DNA of 64,000 nt from Bradyrhizobium lablabi (GCF_018131005.1 NZ_JAFCJK010000003.1:248001-312000); one strand, 5' to 3'. Positions 46,627-59,126 are shown, counted from the first letter of the stretch. Notes: generated by a model from the sequence alone, not told the origin. Program-made: numbers and translations.

Positions 46627-48705
46627 ATGGTTCACGATTCTCGAAGCCAACCGACGCCGCCGGCCCGAAAGGCACGGAGCGGTCCGAACTCCGTCGCCCC
46701 ACAGGACGACCTCGTGCTCGATACGGGCGACGTTGATCCTGAGACCTCTGCGGCCGACGAGGACGACGAGGCCCGCCTGCCCGACGTCCCGGACGACGCC
46801 GGCGAGGCGATTGCCGAGGGCCCGCTCGCGGTCGGGCACGCTGCGATCGAGAACGCGGTCCGCCTCGCGCCCACCTCGCCTGGCGTCTACAGGATGCTCA
46901 ACAGCGCTAACGACGTGCTCTATGTCGGCAAGGCAAAGAACATCCGTAAACGGCTGTCGTCTTATGCGCGCGTGAATGCGCCACAGCCGGCCCGTATCCT
47001 GCGCATGATCGCGGCGACCACCAGCGTCGAGATCGTTTCGACCGCGACCGAAACCGAGGCGTTGCTGCTGGAAGCCAATCTGATCAAGCAACTCCGGCCG
47101 CGCTTCAACGTTCAATTGCGCGATGACAAGTCGTTTCCTTACATCCTTATCACCGGCGACCATTGGGCGCCTCAGATCCTCAAGCATCGCGGCGCGCAAA
47201 CCCGGCCTGGCCGATACTTCGGACCGTTCGCCTCCGCGGGCGCCGTCAACCGCACCATTACGGCGCTGCAGCGCGCGTTCCTGATCCGCTCCTGCACCGA
47301 CGGCTTCTTCGAAAGCCGCACGCGACCCTGCCTGCTCTACCAGATCAAACGTTGCGCGGGCCCCTGCACACGCGAAATCGATTTCACGGGCTATACCGAA
47401 CTGGTGCGCGAGGCGACCGAATTCCTCTCCGGCCGCAGCCACGCCGTGAAGGAACTGCTCGCCGCCGAGATGGAGAAGGCGTCAGGCGAACTCGAGTTCG
47501 AGACCGCTGCGCTCTACCGCGACCGCCTCGCAGCGCTGTCGGCGATCCAGTCGCAGCAGGGCATCAACCCGCGCACAGTGGAAGAGGCCGACGTGTTCGC
47601 GATCCACCAGGAAGGCGGCTACTCCTGCGTCGAGGTCTTCTTCTTCCGCACCGGCCAGAACTGGGGCAACCGCGCCTATTTCCCGCGCGCGGAGAAGACG
47701 TTCACCCCCGAGGAAGTGCTGTCCTCGTTCCTCGCGCAATTCTACGACGACAAGCCGCCGCCGAAGCTGATCCTGCTCTCGCATGAGATCGAGGAGAGCG
47801 GGCTGCTCGCCGACGCGCTGTCGGTCAAGGCGGGACGCAAGGTAGAGGTGTCCGCACCCAGGCGCGGAGAGAAGAAGGAGCTGATCAGCCACGCGCTCAC
47901 TAACGCGCGCGAAGCGCTTGGCCGCAGGCTTGCCGATACCGCGACCCAAGGCCGGTTGCTCGAGGGGATGGTCACGACCCTCGGCCTGCCGCACACGCCG
48001 AAGCGTATCGAAGTCTACGACAACAGCCACATCCAGGGCACCAATGCGGTTGGCGCGATGATCGTGGCGGGCCCGGACGGCTTCGTAAAGAACCAGTACC
48101 GCAAGTTCAACATCAAGTCCGAAGGGCTGACGCCCGGCGACGATTACGCGATGATGCGCGAGGTGTTGGAGCGGCGCTTCAAGCGGCTCTTGAAGTCCGC
48201 CGAGGGCGACGACGCCGCCAGGATCAAGGCGGACGACGATTCGTTCCCGCAATGGCCCGATCTCGTGATCATCGACGGCGGCCGCGGGCAACTGAATGCC
48301 GCGCGGGAGATCTTCGAGGTCCTCGGCCTGACCCAGGTCACGCTGATGGCGGTTGCCAAAGGGCCGGATCGCGACGCCGGCCGCGAAACGCTGTTCATGC
48401 CGGACCGCGAGGCCATCAAACTCGAGCCGCGCGATCCCGTGCTCTATTTCATCCAGCGGCTGCGCGACGAGGCGCATCGTTTCGTGATCGGCTCGCACCG
48501 CAAGCTGCGCAAAAAGGACATCCGCGAGGCCGGACTGCAGGAAATTCCGGGCATCGGCCCCTCACGCAAGCGGGCCTTGCTGCGCCATTTCGGAACGCTG
48601 AAGGAGATCGAGCGGGCCTCGATTGCCGATCTCGGCAAGGTTCCCGGCGTGAGCGCCGAGAGTGCCCGAAAGATTTTCGAGTTTTTCCACGCCCAGCCGG
48701 GTTAA
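46627..48705 (+). CDS. uvrC: Excinuclease ABC subunit C
   Basis: 692 residues. UvrC makes both incisions around DNA damage bound by UvrAB. The N-terminal GIY-YIG nuclease is [20 protein letters not shown] with the catalytic Arg in IRKRLSSY; the UVR domain follows ([20 protein letters not shown]), then the RNase-H-like C-terminal nuclease ([20 protein letters not shown]) and a double helix-hairpin-helix ([36 protein letters not shown]). An acidic, Pro-rich extension of about 85 residues precedes the nuclease ([20 protein letters not shown]). The ATG at 46627 is the first reasonable start. Confidence 0.96.
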   Translation: MVHDSRSQPTPPARKARSGPNSVAPQDDLVLDTGDVDPETSAADEDDEARLPDVPDDAGEAIAEGPLAVGHAAIENAVRLAPTSPGVYRMLNSANDVLYVGKAKNIRKRLSSYARVNAPQPARILRMIAATTSVEIVSTATETEALLLEANLIKQLRPRFNVQLRDDKSFPYILITGDHWAPQILKHRGAQTRPGRYFGPFASAGAVNRTITALQRAFLIRSCTDGFFESRTRPCLLYQIKRCAGPCTREIDFTGYTELVREATEFLSGRSHAVKELLAAEMEKASGELEFETAALYRDRLAALSAIQSQQGINPRTVEEADVFAIHQEGGYSCVEVFFFRTGQNWGNRAYFPRAEKTFTPEEVLSSFLAQFYDDKPPPKLILLSHEIEESGLLADALSVKAGRKVEVSAPRRGEKKELISHALTNAREALGRRLADTATQGRLLEGMVTTLGLPHTPKRIEVYDNSHIQGTNAVGAMIVAGPDGFVKNQYRKFNIKSEGLTPGDDYAMMREVLERRFKRLLKSAEGDDAARIKADDDSFPQWPDLVIIDGGRGQLNAAREIFEVLGLTQVTLMAVAKGPDRDAGRETLFMPDREAIKLEPRDPVLYFIQRLRDEAHRFVIGSHRKLRKKDIREAGLQEIPGIGPSRKRALLRHFGTLKEIERASIADLGKVPGVSAESARKIFEFFHAQPG

Positions 48706-48796
48706 AGGGAGGCAAGAGTCCCACGGGCGTCGCCTGTGACGAATCGTGTGGGTACGCACTGTTGACCTTCCGGCTTTAGCGGTATTGGTAGGACGA

Positions 48797-49411
48797 ATGA
48801 ACATCGCCACGACCAGGGGACAGCCCAAGACTATGTCCCTTCCGAATATTCTGACCTATGCACGCATCGCCGCCATCCCGGTGGTGATCGGCTGCGTCTA
48901 CTGGCAGTCAATCCTGGACGGGCCGCTATGGCTGCGCTGGGTGGCACTGACCGTGTTCATCGCGGCCGGGGTGACCGACTATCTCGACGGTTACTACGCC
49001 CGGATGTGGGACCAGCAATCGGCCTTCGGCCGGATGCTCGATCCAATCGCCGACAAGCTCCTCGTCGCGTCGTGCCTGCTGATGCTGGCGGCCGACAACA
49101 GCATCCATGGCTGGACGCTGTGGGCGGCGATCGTGATCCTGTGCCGCGAGATCCTGGTCTCGGGCCTGCGCGAATATCTGGCCGGACTGCGCGTCAGCGT
49201 TCCCGTCACCAAGCTGGCGAAGTGGAAGACAACGGTCCAACTCGTGGCAATCGGCTTCCTGATTGCCGGCGAAGCCGGCGAGCAGATCATTCCGGCGACC
49301 ACGCTGATCGGCATCGTGCTGTTGTGGATGTCGGCGATCTTCACGATCTACACCGGATGGGATTATTTCCGCGCCGGCATCCATCACCTCATCAAGGAGG
49401 ATGAGGCATGA
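48797..49411 (+). CDS. pgsA: CDP-diacylglycerol-glycerol-3-phosphate 3-phosphatidyltransferase
   Basis: 204 residues. It makes phosphatidylglycerol phosphate in the inner membrane. The CDP-alcohol phosphotransferase signature DG-x2-AR-x8-G-x3-D-x3-D is complete in TDYLDGYYARMWD, SAFGRMLDPIADK. Four or more helices are visible (for example LLMLAADNSIHGWTLWAAIV). The ATG at 48797 is taken; MSLPNILTYARIAA at 48833 is an alternative and is closer to the usual N-terminus. moaD overlaps its end by ATGA, a coupling often seen in alphaproteobacteria after uvrC. Confidence 0.95.
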   Translation: MNIATTRGQPKTMSLPNILTYARIAAIPVVIGCVYWQSILDGPLWLRWVALTVFIAAGVTDYLDGYYARMWDQQSAFGRMLDPIADKLLVASCLLMLAADNSIHGWTLWAAIVILCREILVSGLREYLAGLRVSVPVTKLAKWKTTVQLVAIGFLIAGEAGEQIIPATTLIGIVLLWMSAIFTIYTGWDYFRAGIHHLIKEDEA

Positions 49412-49659
49412 GGGTGAAGTATTTTGCCTGGGTCCGCGAGCGTATCGGCAAGGCGGAAGAGACCCTCGAACCGCCGGCCGAGGTACGCACTGTCGATGAC
49501 CTGATCGGCTGGCTCGCCGCGCGCGGCGAGACCTATGCCCATGCCTTCGAGAAGCCGAAGGTGATCCGCGCCGCGATCGACCACGCGCATGTGAAGCCGG
49601 ACGCAATGATTGCGGGTGCCCGCGAGATCGCGTTCTTCCCGCCAATGACCGGCGGCTAA
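49408..49659 (+). CDS. moaD: Molybdopterin synthase sulfur carrier subunit
   Basis: 83 residues with a ubiquitin-like fold ending in the essential Gly-Gly (AFFPPMTGG) that is thiocarboxylated to donate sulfur to precursor Z. The core KYFAWVRERIGKAEETLEPP and VRTVDDLIGWLAARG are typical. It overlaps pgsA by four bases and is followed, after a palindromic repeat, by its partner moaE. moaA and moaC are not in the window. Confidence 0.94.
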   Translation: MRVKYFAWVRERIGKAEETLEPPAEVRTVDDLIGWLAARGETYAHAFEKPKVIRAAIDHAHVKPDAMIAGAREIAFFPPMTGG

Positions 49660-49660
49660 A

Positions 49661-49755
49661 GCATGATCCGGAAAAGTGCGCAGCGGTTTTCCGAAAGATC
49701 ATGCGCAAACAACAAGCTATAGCGCGATGATGATTCATCCTGATCTGATCGCGCT
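49661..49755. repeat. Palindromic intergenic repeat, copy B
   Basis: GCATGATCCGGAAAA (49661-49675) pairs with TTTTCCG (49687-49693) and GATCATGC (49697-49704), a 15-bp stem with a three-base bulge. A second stem, AGCGCGAT with ATCGCGCT, follows (about 49722-49754). It starts two bases after the moaD stop, the same placement as copy A after RNase T2, and splits the moaD-moaE unit. Confidence 0.65.
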
Positions 49756-49803
49756 TCAGCTTGCGTTTTCAGGCGTAGCGGCTACCGGTTCGCCTGGAGA
49801 AAC

Positions 49804-50292
49804 GTGTCGGACAAACGAGACCGCATGACCGTCGCTGCAACCATCCGCATCCAGGACGCCGACTTCGACGTCGCGCAGGAGATCGCGGCGCTGACGAAGG
49901 GCCGCACCGATATCGGCGCGGTCGTCAGCTTCACCGGCATCTGCCGCGGCAGCGAGAAGGGCGAACCAATCGCAGCGCTGACGCTCGAACACTATCCGGA
50001 AATGGCGGAAGCCGAGATCCGCCGCCATGCCGACGAGGCGCTGTCGCGCTGGCCGCTGCAGGGGCTCGCCGTCATCCATCGCTTCGGCCGGATCGCGCCG
50101 GGCGAGAACATCGTGCTGGTCGTGACCGCCTCGCCGCACCGGCGGGCCGCGTTCGAGGCCGCCGAATTTCTGATGGACTACCTCAAGACCAACGCGCCGT
50201 TCTGGAAGCGCGAGGAAGGCGTGCACGGCACCGGCTGGATCGAGGCCAGCGATCACGATGACGCAGCAGCCGCGCGCTGGACCAAGTCCTGA
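49804..50292 (+). CDS. moaE: Molybdopterin synthase catalytic subunit
   Basis: 162 residues. MoaE with MoaD converts precursor Z to molybdopterin. Conserved parts: GAVVSFTGICRGSEKGEPIA, LTLEHYPEMAEAEIRRHADE, VIHRFGRIAPGENIVLVVTA, and the active-site Lys in LKTNAPFWKREEG. The start is GTG at 49804 with GGAG five bases before; the ATG at 49825 is an alternative. Its stop overlaps the prmB start (TGATG), so the two are coupled. Confidence 0.95.
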   Translation: MSDKRDRMTVAATIRIQDADFDVAQEIAALTKGRTDIGAVVSFTGICRGSEKGEPIAALTLEHYPEMAEAEIRRHADEALSRWPLQGLAVIHRFGRIAPGENIVLVVTASPHRRAAFEAAEFLMDYLKTNAPFWKREEGVHGTGWIEASDHDDAAAARWTKS

Positions 50293-51251
50293 TGGCCAAG
50301 CGCAGCAAAGTGCCGGCGAAGGGCCGTCCCGCCGCGCCCAAGCCGCCGAAGGTCCCGCCCGGCGAGCTCCAAACGTTGTTCGATTTCGTCCGCTACGCTG
50401 TCAGCCGCTTCAACGCGGCGAGCCTCGTATTCGCGCACGGCACCACCGATCCGATGGCCGAGGCCGCCTTCCTCGTCTGCGAGACGCTGCATCTGCATCC
50501 CGATCAGTTCGAGGCATTCGCGGCCGCGCGCGTCACGGCCGCGGAGGGTAAGCAGCTCCTCGAGCTGATCGAGCGCCGCATCGCGACGCGCAAGCCGGCC
50601 GCCTATCTCGTCAACAAGGTCTACATGCGCGGCCTACCGTTCTATGTCGACGAGCGCACCATCGTGCCGCGTTCCTTCATCGGCGAAGTGCTCGATTCGC
50701 ATTTCGGCGACGGCGATGAGGGCACCTCGCTGATCGGCGATCCCGAGAACGTTACGGGCGTGCTCGACCTCTGCACCGGTTCCGGCTGCCTCGCGATCCT
50801 GGCATGCCGCACCTTTCCCAATGCCCCGATCGACGCGGTTGACATTTCAAAGGATGCGCTCGACGTCGCCGCGCGCAACGTCGCCGACTACGGCCTCGAG
50901 GGCCGCATGACGCTGCACCGCGGCGACCTGTTCAAGCCGCTCGGCGACAAACGCTACGACCTCATCATCTCCAATCCGCCGTATGTCGATGCCGAGGGCA
51001 TGGCATCGCTCCCCCGCGAGTGCCGCGCCGAGCCAAAACTAGCCTTCGACGGCGGCGCTGATGGACTGGACGTCGTGCGCCGCATCCTCGATGAGGCGAA
51101 ACAGCATCTCACGCCTCATGGCGGGCTGCTTTGCGAGATCGGCCGCGGCCGCGACAATCTGGAGGCCTCCTATCCGAGCCTGCCGCTGCTCTGGCTGGAT
51201 ACCGAGGATTCCGAGGGCGAAGTATTCTGGATCGCGGCGGGCGATCTCTGA
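50292..51251 (+). CDS. prmB: 50S ribosomal protein L3 glutamine methyltransferase
   Basis: 319 residues of the PrmB/PrmC family of N5-glutamine methyltransferases. The N-terminal helical domain is RYAVSRFNAASLVFAHGTTD, the AdoMet site VLDLCTGSGCLAILAC, and the catalytic NPPY motif is LIISNPPYVDAEGM. PrmB is favoured over PrmC because of the LVNKVYMRGLPFYVDERTIV and VPRSFIGEVLD features, which resemble the L3-specific subgroup. A basic, Pro-rich N-terminal tail (MAKRSKVPAKGRPAAPKPPK) precedes. Translation is coupled to moaE. Confidence 0.9.
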   Translation: MAKRSKVPAKGRPAAPKPPKVPPGELQTLFDFVRYAVSRFNAASLVFAHGTTDPMAEAAFLVCETLHLHPDQFEAFAAARVTAAEGKQLLELIERRIATRKPAAYLVNKVYMRGLPFYVDERTIVPRSFIGEVLDSHFGDGDEGTSLIGDPENVTGVLDLCTGSGCLAILACRTFPNAPIDAVDISKDALDVAARNVADYGLEGRMTLHRGDLFKPLGDKRYDLIISNPPYVDAEGMASLPRECRAEPKLAFDGGADGLDVVRRILDEAKQHLTPHGGLLCEIGRGRDNLEASYPSLPLLWLDTEDSEGEVFWIAAGDL

Positions 51252-51379
51252 TCCGAAGCCGCCGGCAAGACGGCGGCGGCGCGAAAATCGTGTTCAGTTC
51301 CAGCCGGTTCCGAAGATCACGCGCCCGTCGAATCAACAATGATGCTAAGGTCAGCGCACTTGGGGACGCCGCGCACGAC

Positions 51380-52828
51380 ATGATTCGCATCTCGACGATC
51401 TTCATCGCCATCTGCATGGTGCTGGTCGCAGCCTCACTGGGTTTCGTCCTGTATTCGGTCGCGGGGATCAGCGGGTCGGAATCCGCGATCGTGGCTCTGA
51501 CCGCCCTGACCTTCATGATCCTCTACAACGCCGTCACGATGCGGCTGCGTGACCGCACCGACGTTGGCGGCCAGATCGCGGACCTGTCGCGCGGCACCGC
51601 CGACCTCGCCCGCCAGGTAGCCGAATTCGGCCGTCGGCTCGCCGCAGTTGAAGGGCGCGTGGTATCAGCCAATTCCACCGGCGCCGATCGCATGCAGGCC
51701 CTGGCCGGCGAGATCAACGAACTTGGCGTGCTGGTGAATCAGCTCGCCGCCTCCGTCGCCAGCCATGAGGACATGCTGGCGGCAGGCGCGGCGGCCGCTC
51801 CTCCGTCTGCGGTCGGCCGGCGGGCTGAACCGCCACGGGACGAACCGTTGCCATTTGTCGCCCCTTTGCCGGAGGTCGGCACGACACCCCAACTGGCGCC
51901 CGGGCCTGTTGCCGCCGAGCCCGCCGCGGTCGCGCGCGGCGAAAGCCAACTGCTTGGCGCGGTAAAGAACGCGATCGAGGACAACCGCCTCGACATCTAC
52001 CTACAGCCGATGGTGACGCTGCCGCAGCGCAAGGTGCGCTACTACGAGGCGGTGACGCGGCTGCGCGACGAGCGGGACCAGATTTTGGCCGCCGATGACT
52101 TCATCGGAATCGCCGAGGCCGGCGGCTTGATCGGCCGCATCGACCACATGGTGATGCTGCGGTGTGTCCAGGTGCTGCGCCGCCTGATGGTGCGCAACAA
52201 GGATGTCGGCGTGTTCTGCAACGTCTCCGCGGCGACGCTCGCGACATCAGCCAATTTTACCCAGTGCCTGGATTTCCTCGAGGCCAACCGTGCGCTGGCG
52301 CCCTCCTTCGTGCTCGAATTCAAGCAGGCCACCTTCCGCAATCTGGGCCCGACCGAGAGCGAAAATCTGGCCGCGCTATCGCAGCGCGGCTACCACTTCT
52401 CGATCGACCATGTCACCGATCTCCGCCTCGAGCCGCGCGAGCTTGCGGACCGCGGCGTCCGCTTCATCAAGGTGCCGGCGGCGCTGCTGCTCGACCCGAA
52501 GCAGAGCTCCGCCTCCGATATCCATCCCTCCGACCTTTCCGACCTGCTCGGCCGTTACGGCATCGACCTGATCGCCGAAAAGATCGAAGGCGAGCGCGCG
52601 GTGGTCGACCTGCTCGACTACGACGTACGGTTCGGCCAGGGCTTCCTGTTCGCGCCGCCGCGACCGTTGCGGCCGGAAGGCGCATCTGCTACCGCCGGGG
52701 CCCCGCAGACCAAGCCGCAGGACCCCAATGGCGCCAGCAATTCAACTCTCGTCTCCGCCTCCGCCACGGAGCCGGCGCGTGCAACGGGTAATGCCGCGCT
52801 GGCGCGCCGCGCCGTCGGCCCGGGCTAG
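51380..52828 (+). CDS. TipF-like membrane protein with degenerate EAL domain
   Basis: 482 residues: two N-terminal transmembrane helices (residues 5-25 and 31-52), a coiled coil (about 60-130), a Pro/Ala linker and a C-terminal EAL domain (about 200-430). This build matches TipF of Caulobacter, a c-di-GMP receptor for flagellum assembly. The signature is EAV (YYEAVTRLRD), and NVSA and EFKQATF are kept. The metal-binding DD motif, however, is IDHVTD and the KxD is FIKVPAAL, so phosphodiesterase activity is very unlikely; c-di-GMP binding may remain. The ATG at 51380 precedes the first helix. It is followed by a HAD gene 15 bases later. Confidence 0.82.
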   Translation: MIRISTIFIAICMVLVAASLGFVLYSVAGISGSESAIVALTALTFMILYNAVTMRLRDRTDVGGQIADLSRGTADLARQVAEFGRRLAAVEGRVVSANSTGADRMQALAGEINELGVLVNQLAASVASHEDMLAAGAAAAPPSAVGRRAEPPRDEPLPFVAPLPEVGTTPQLAPGPVAAEPAAVARGESQLLGAVKNAIEDNRLDIYLQPMVTLPQRKVRYYEAVTRLRDERDQILAADDFIGIAEAGGLIGRIDHMVMLRCVQVLRRLMVRNKDVGVFCNVSAATLATSANFTQCLDFLEANRALAPSFVLEFKQATFRNLGPTESENLAALSQRGYHFSIDHVTDLRLEPRELADRGVRFIKVPAALLLDPKQSSASDIHPSDLSDLLGRYGIDLIAEKIEGERAVVDLLDYDVRFGQGFLFAPPRPLRPEGASATAGAPQTKPQDPNGASNSTLVSASATEPARATGNAALARRAVGPG

Positions 52829-52843
52829 CGGGTCAGCGTCGTC

Positions 52844-53698
52844 ATGACATCGCTGCGCTTCGTCGAGCGGCTGCGCGACCTCGTCGGAGGTGTCGAGGTC
52901 GTACTGTCCGACATTTGGGGCGTCGTGCATAACGGGCTCGAATCCTTCCCCGAAGCCTGCGCGGCGCTGCACAACTTCCGCCAGCAGGGCGGCACCGTCA
53001 TCCTGATCACAAATGCGCCGCGACCGGCCGATTCCGTGCAGCGACAGTTGCGCAAGCTCGGCGTCGCGGACGAGACCTGTGACGCGATCGTCTCGTCCGG
53101 CGACCTCACGCGTCACTTCGTTTCCGATCATCCTGGGCAGAAGATCCTCTGGGTCGGCCCCGAGCGCGACGGCTCGATTCACCGCGGCCTCGACGCCGTG
53201 CTGGTCCCGCTGGAGCAGGCGGACTACATCATCTGCACGGGACTGTTCGACGACGAGACCGAATCCGCGGAAGACTACCGCGATATGCTGTTGAAAGCGC
53301 GCGAGCGCAAGCTGACGCTGGTCTGCGCCAATCCCGACATCGTGGTCGAGCGCGGCGACCGCCTGATCTATTGCGCCGGCGCAATCGCCGAACTCTATCG
53401 CGAGCTTGGCGGCGAAGTGATCTTCTACGGCAAGCCGCACCGGCCGATCTATGAACGCGCCATGGCGTTGGCCGCCAAGCGGCGCGGACACGCCGTTGAG
53501 CCGAGCCGCGTGCTCGCGATCGGCGATTCCGTGCGCACCGATCTCGCCGGCGCTCACGGCTTCGGCATCGACTGCCTGTTCATCACCCGCGGCATCCACT
53601 CCGAGCAATTCGAGGGTATCGACCAGCTCGACCAGGGCTCGGTGAAGGAATTGTTCGGCCACCCGCCCCGCGCATTGATGCGCGAGCTGCGCTGGTAG
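52844..53698 (+). CDS. TIGR01459 family HAD-type hydrolase
   Basis: 284 residues, HAD superfamily class IIA (NagD-like). The nucleophile Asp is in VVLSDIWGVVHNG (DxWG in place of DxDG), motif II is LITNAPRPADSV, the Lys is in IFYGKPHRPIYERAM and the metal-binding Asp pair in VLAIGDSVRTDLAGAHGFGI. Replacement of the second motif I Asp by Trp is a feature of this subfamily. The substrate is unknown; phosphorylated sugars are likely. It starts 15 bases after the TipF-like gene, so the pair is probably one operon. Confidence 0.88.
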   Translation: MTSLRFVERLRDLVGGVEVVLSDIWGVVHNGLESFPEACAALHNFRQQGGTVILITNAPRPADSVQRQLRKLGVADETCDAIVSSGDLTRHFVSDHPGQKILWVGPERDGSIHRGLDAVLVPLEQADYIICTGLFDDETESAEDYRDMLLKARERKLTLVCANPDIVVERGDRLIYCAGAIAELYRELGGEVIFYGKPHRPIYERAMALAAKRRGHAVEPSRVLAIGDSVRTDLAGAHGFGIDCLFITRGIHSEQFEGIDQLDQGSVKELFGHPPRALMRELRW

Positions 53699-53772
53699 TT
53701 GCCGCGCGCGATGCCGTCATGCCCGGGCTGTTGACCGGTATGACAAAAATTATCACCGAAGCGGTGAGCGCC

Positions 53773-54168
53773 TTACGCGGTCGCCATGTCGGGGAACACC
53801 GCCTCGATCTTCGTCTTCAGCGTGGCGGCGTTGAAGGGCTTGACGATGTAATTGTTCACGCCGGCCTTTTTGGCGGCGATCACGTTCTCGGTCTTGGATT
53901 CCGCCGTGATCATGATGAAAGGCGTGGTCGCGAGGTTGGGATCGGCGCGGACTTCCTTGAGCAGGTCGTAGCCGGTCATCGGCTCCATATTCCAGTCGGA
54001 AATCACGAGGCCATACTTCTTGCCGCGCATCTTGTTCAGCGCCGCCGAACCGTCGGAGGCATCGTCGATATTCTCGAAGCCGAGTTGCTTAAGAAGATTC
54101 CGGATGATGCGGATCATGGTGCTGTAGTCATCAACCACCAGAACCGGCATGGACAAATCAACCGCCAT
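53773..54168 (-). CDS. cheY: CheY-like single-domain response regulator
   Basis: 131 residues, receiver domain only. Acidic pocket PVLVVDDYSTMIRIIRNLLK, phosphorylated Asp in LVISDWNMEPMTGYDLL, Thr in IMITAESKTEN, Lys in NYIVKPFNAATLKT. The DWNMEPMTG and FENIDDASDG segments are those of chemotaxis CheY. It should bind the flagellar motor switch when phosphorylated. The ATG at 54168 is preceded by GGGGGAGTGAAG, and the chemotaxis fold starts there. It is not within a che cluster, though a TipF-like gene is nearby. Confidence 0.9.
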   Translation of the reverse strand: MAVDLSMPVLVVDDYSTMIRIIRNLLKQLGFENIDDASDGSAALNKMRGKKYGLVISDWNMEPMTGYDLLKEVRADPNLATTPFIMITAESKTENVIAAKKAGVNNYIVKPFNAATLKTKIEAVFPDMATA

Positions 54169-54392
54169 CTTCACTCCCCCACGCGACGCTAACGCAACCA
54201 CGACAGACAGGCCTGCGCGGCCCGCAGTTTTCACGGAAGCTCTATCAGCCGGCGTTAAACAGCGCGTTAACCCGCAGAATTCGGATTGTTATCGATTTGA
54301 TGCGAATTCCGACCGCTTGACTCCCGAGGCGCGAGCAAGTCACGGTCCGTCGGCAAGAGATCATGCTTGAGAATCCTTGAAGAATCCCGGAA

Positions 54393-55364
54393 ATGACCAC
54401 AGGCTTTACCGTTATCCGCGACGATACCCCTGCCGCCGCTATCCCGAAGGGAGCCGTTGTCGCGATGGGCAATTTCGACGGTGTCCACCTCGGTCACCGC
54501 GCCGTGATCGGAGCGGCCCTGCAAATGGGCAAGGCCCATGGCAAGCCGGCGCTCGCGGTGACTTTCGAGCCGCATCCACGCAGCTTCTTCAGCCCGAACA
54601 GCCCGCAATTCCGCCTCACCGACGAGACCAACAAGCTGCGCCTCCTGGCTGCGACGGGGCTCGCCGGCGCCGTGGTGATGACCTTCGACAAGGCGCGCGC
54701 CGGCACCACCGCGCAAGATTTCATTCACCACGACCTGGTCGGACGGCTCGGCATCAGCGGGATCGCGGTCGGCTACGACTTCCATTTCGGCAAGGGCCGC
54801 GTCGGCTCGCCGAGCCTTCTGGTCAGCGAGGCGCCGCGGCTCGGGATCGAGGTCGACGTGCAGGCCCATGTCGATATCGAGGAGCGTCCGGTGTCCTCCA
54901 GCGCGATCCGCATGGCGCTTGCCGAAGGTCACATCGCCGACGCCACCGCCATGCTGGGCGGGCCGTGGTTCATCACCGGCGAGGTGATCCACGGCGAGAA
55001 GCGCGGGCGCGATCTCGGCTATCCCACCGCCAATATCCGCCTCGACAGGCATTGCGGCTTGAAGCATGGAATCTATGCGGTGCGGGTCGGGCGCGGATCC
55101 AAACGGATCGACGGTGTCGCAAGCTTTGGCCGCCGCCCGACCTTCGACAACGGCGCGCCGTTGCTCGAAGTCTTCCTGTTCGACTTCACGGGCGACCTCT
55201 ACGGCTCGGTGCTCGACGTCGCCTTCATCGCCTTCATCCGCGACGAGCTGAAATTCAGCAGCATCGATGCGCTGATCCGCCAGATGGACGACGATAGCGC
55301 CAAGGCACGTGCGGCCTTGGCTGCAGCACCGGACGCGTTCCCGAAGCTCGGAGCGATTGGTTGA
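54393..55364 (+). CDS. ribF: Bifunctional riboflavin kinase / FAD synthetase
   Basis: 323 residues. The N-terminal FAD synthetase (nucleotidyltransferase) has VAMGNFDGVHLGHRAVIG with the HxGH-type motif, and VGYDFHFGKGRVG. The C-terminal riboflavin kinase has TGEVIHGEKRGRDLGYPTAN, with the Thr/Asn of the flavin and ATP site, and GVASFGRRPTFDNGAPLLEV. It makes FMN, then FAD. FMN made here would feed back on the riboswitch before ribH2. Its stop overlaps the start of an acetyltransferase gene (TTGA). Confidence 0.96.
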   Translation: MTTGFTVIRDDTPAAAIPKGAVVAMGNFDGVHLGHRAVIGAALQMGKAHGKPALAVTFEPHPRSFFSPNSPQFRLTDETNKLRLLAATGLAGAVVMTFDKARAGTTAQDFIHHDLVGRLGISGIAVGYDFHFGKGRVGSPSLLVSEAPRLGIEVDVQAHVDIEERPVSSSAIRMALAEGHIADATAMLGGPWFITGEVIHGEKRGRDLGYPTANIRLDRHCGLKHGIYAVRVGRGSKRIDGVASFGRRPTFDNGAPLLEVFLFDFTGDLYGSVLDVAFIAFIRDELKFSSIDALIRQMDDDSAKARAALAAAPDAFPKLGAIG

Positions 55365-55912
55365 ACAAGACCGAGAAACAGAAAATGCTCGCTGGTGAGC
55401 TCTATCGTCCGGACCAGGAACTCGCCGCCGATCACACCGCCGCAGAACAATGGATGATGCGCTACAACGCATCATCGGCCTCCCACGCACACGAACTGCA
55501 CGCGCTGCTCTGCGAACGCTTCCGTCGGGTCGGCAACGATTCGGTGATCCGCGCGCCGTTTTTCTGCGACTACGGCTACAACATCAGTCTCGGCGACGGC
55601 GTGTTCCTCAATTTCAATTGCGTGATCCTTGACGTCGTCGAGGTGACGATCGGCGACCGCACCCAGATCGGTCCCGCCGTGCAGATCTATACCGCCGATC
55701 ATCCGCGTGACGCCGAGACACGGCGCGCCGGACTGGAATTTGGCCGTCCGATACGGATCGGCAACGACGTCTGGATCGGCGGTGGTGCCATCATCCTGCC
55801 CGGCGTTACCATTGGTGACGGTGCAGTCATCGGCGCCGGCAGCGTGGTGACGCGAGACGTGGCGCCACATGCGACCGTGACGGGAAATCCGGCCCGGCCA
55901 CGCTTGGGCTGA
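55361..55912 (+). CDS. Maltose/galactoside O-acetyltransferase-like protein
   Basis: 183 residues, left-handed beta-helix acetyltransferase of the Maa/LacA/NodL group. Family marks: MLAGELYRPDQELAADHTAA at the N-terminus, hexapeptide repeats, the catalytic His in IYTADHPRDAETR, and IRIGNDVWIGGGAIILPGVT. It would transfer acetyl from acetyl-CoA to a sugar or lipochitin-like acceptor; NodL is a relative, but nothing around indicates nodulation. The start is TTG at 55361, overlapping the ribF stop; the ATG at 55385 (MLAGELY) is an alternative closer to the family N-terminus. Confidence 0.9.
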   Translation: MNKTEKQKMLAGELYRPDQELAADHTAAEQWMMRYNASSASHAHELHALLCERFRRVGNDSVIRAPFFCDYGYNISLGDGVFLNFNCVILDVVEVTIGDRTQIGPAVQIYTADHPRDAETRRAGLEFGRPIRIGNDVWIGGGAIILPGVTIGDGAVIGAGSVVTRDVAPHATVTGNPARPRLG

Positions 55913-56126
55913 CGGCGTCCGGAGTCCCGATTTCGCGGAAAACCGGAGGCTTTGCGATTTCACTTTCGGCTGCTATGGAAGGCGCCCATGTTCGTGCGGC
56001 GCAACATCAATATTAGCGGCCCGGCTTCCGACTGAGCCTTTAGGCTCGGCGCAAGACCGGGATTTCGTCGTTTGCACCCGCGATTGATCGCGTTTCCGCG
56101 CCCTTCTGAGCCAGATCAGAGCCCTT

Positions 56127-59122
<2,996 letters not shown>

Positions 59123-59126
<4 letters not shown>

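Noticed and set aside
55361..55912. NodL-like nodulation gene
   Set aside because: The acetyltransferase belongs to the broad Maa/LacA/NodL group and is coupled to ribF; no nod box or nod genes are near.
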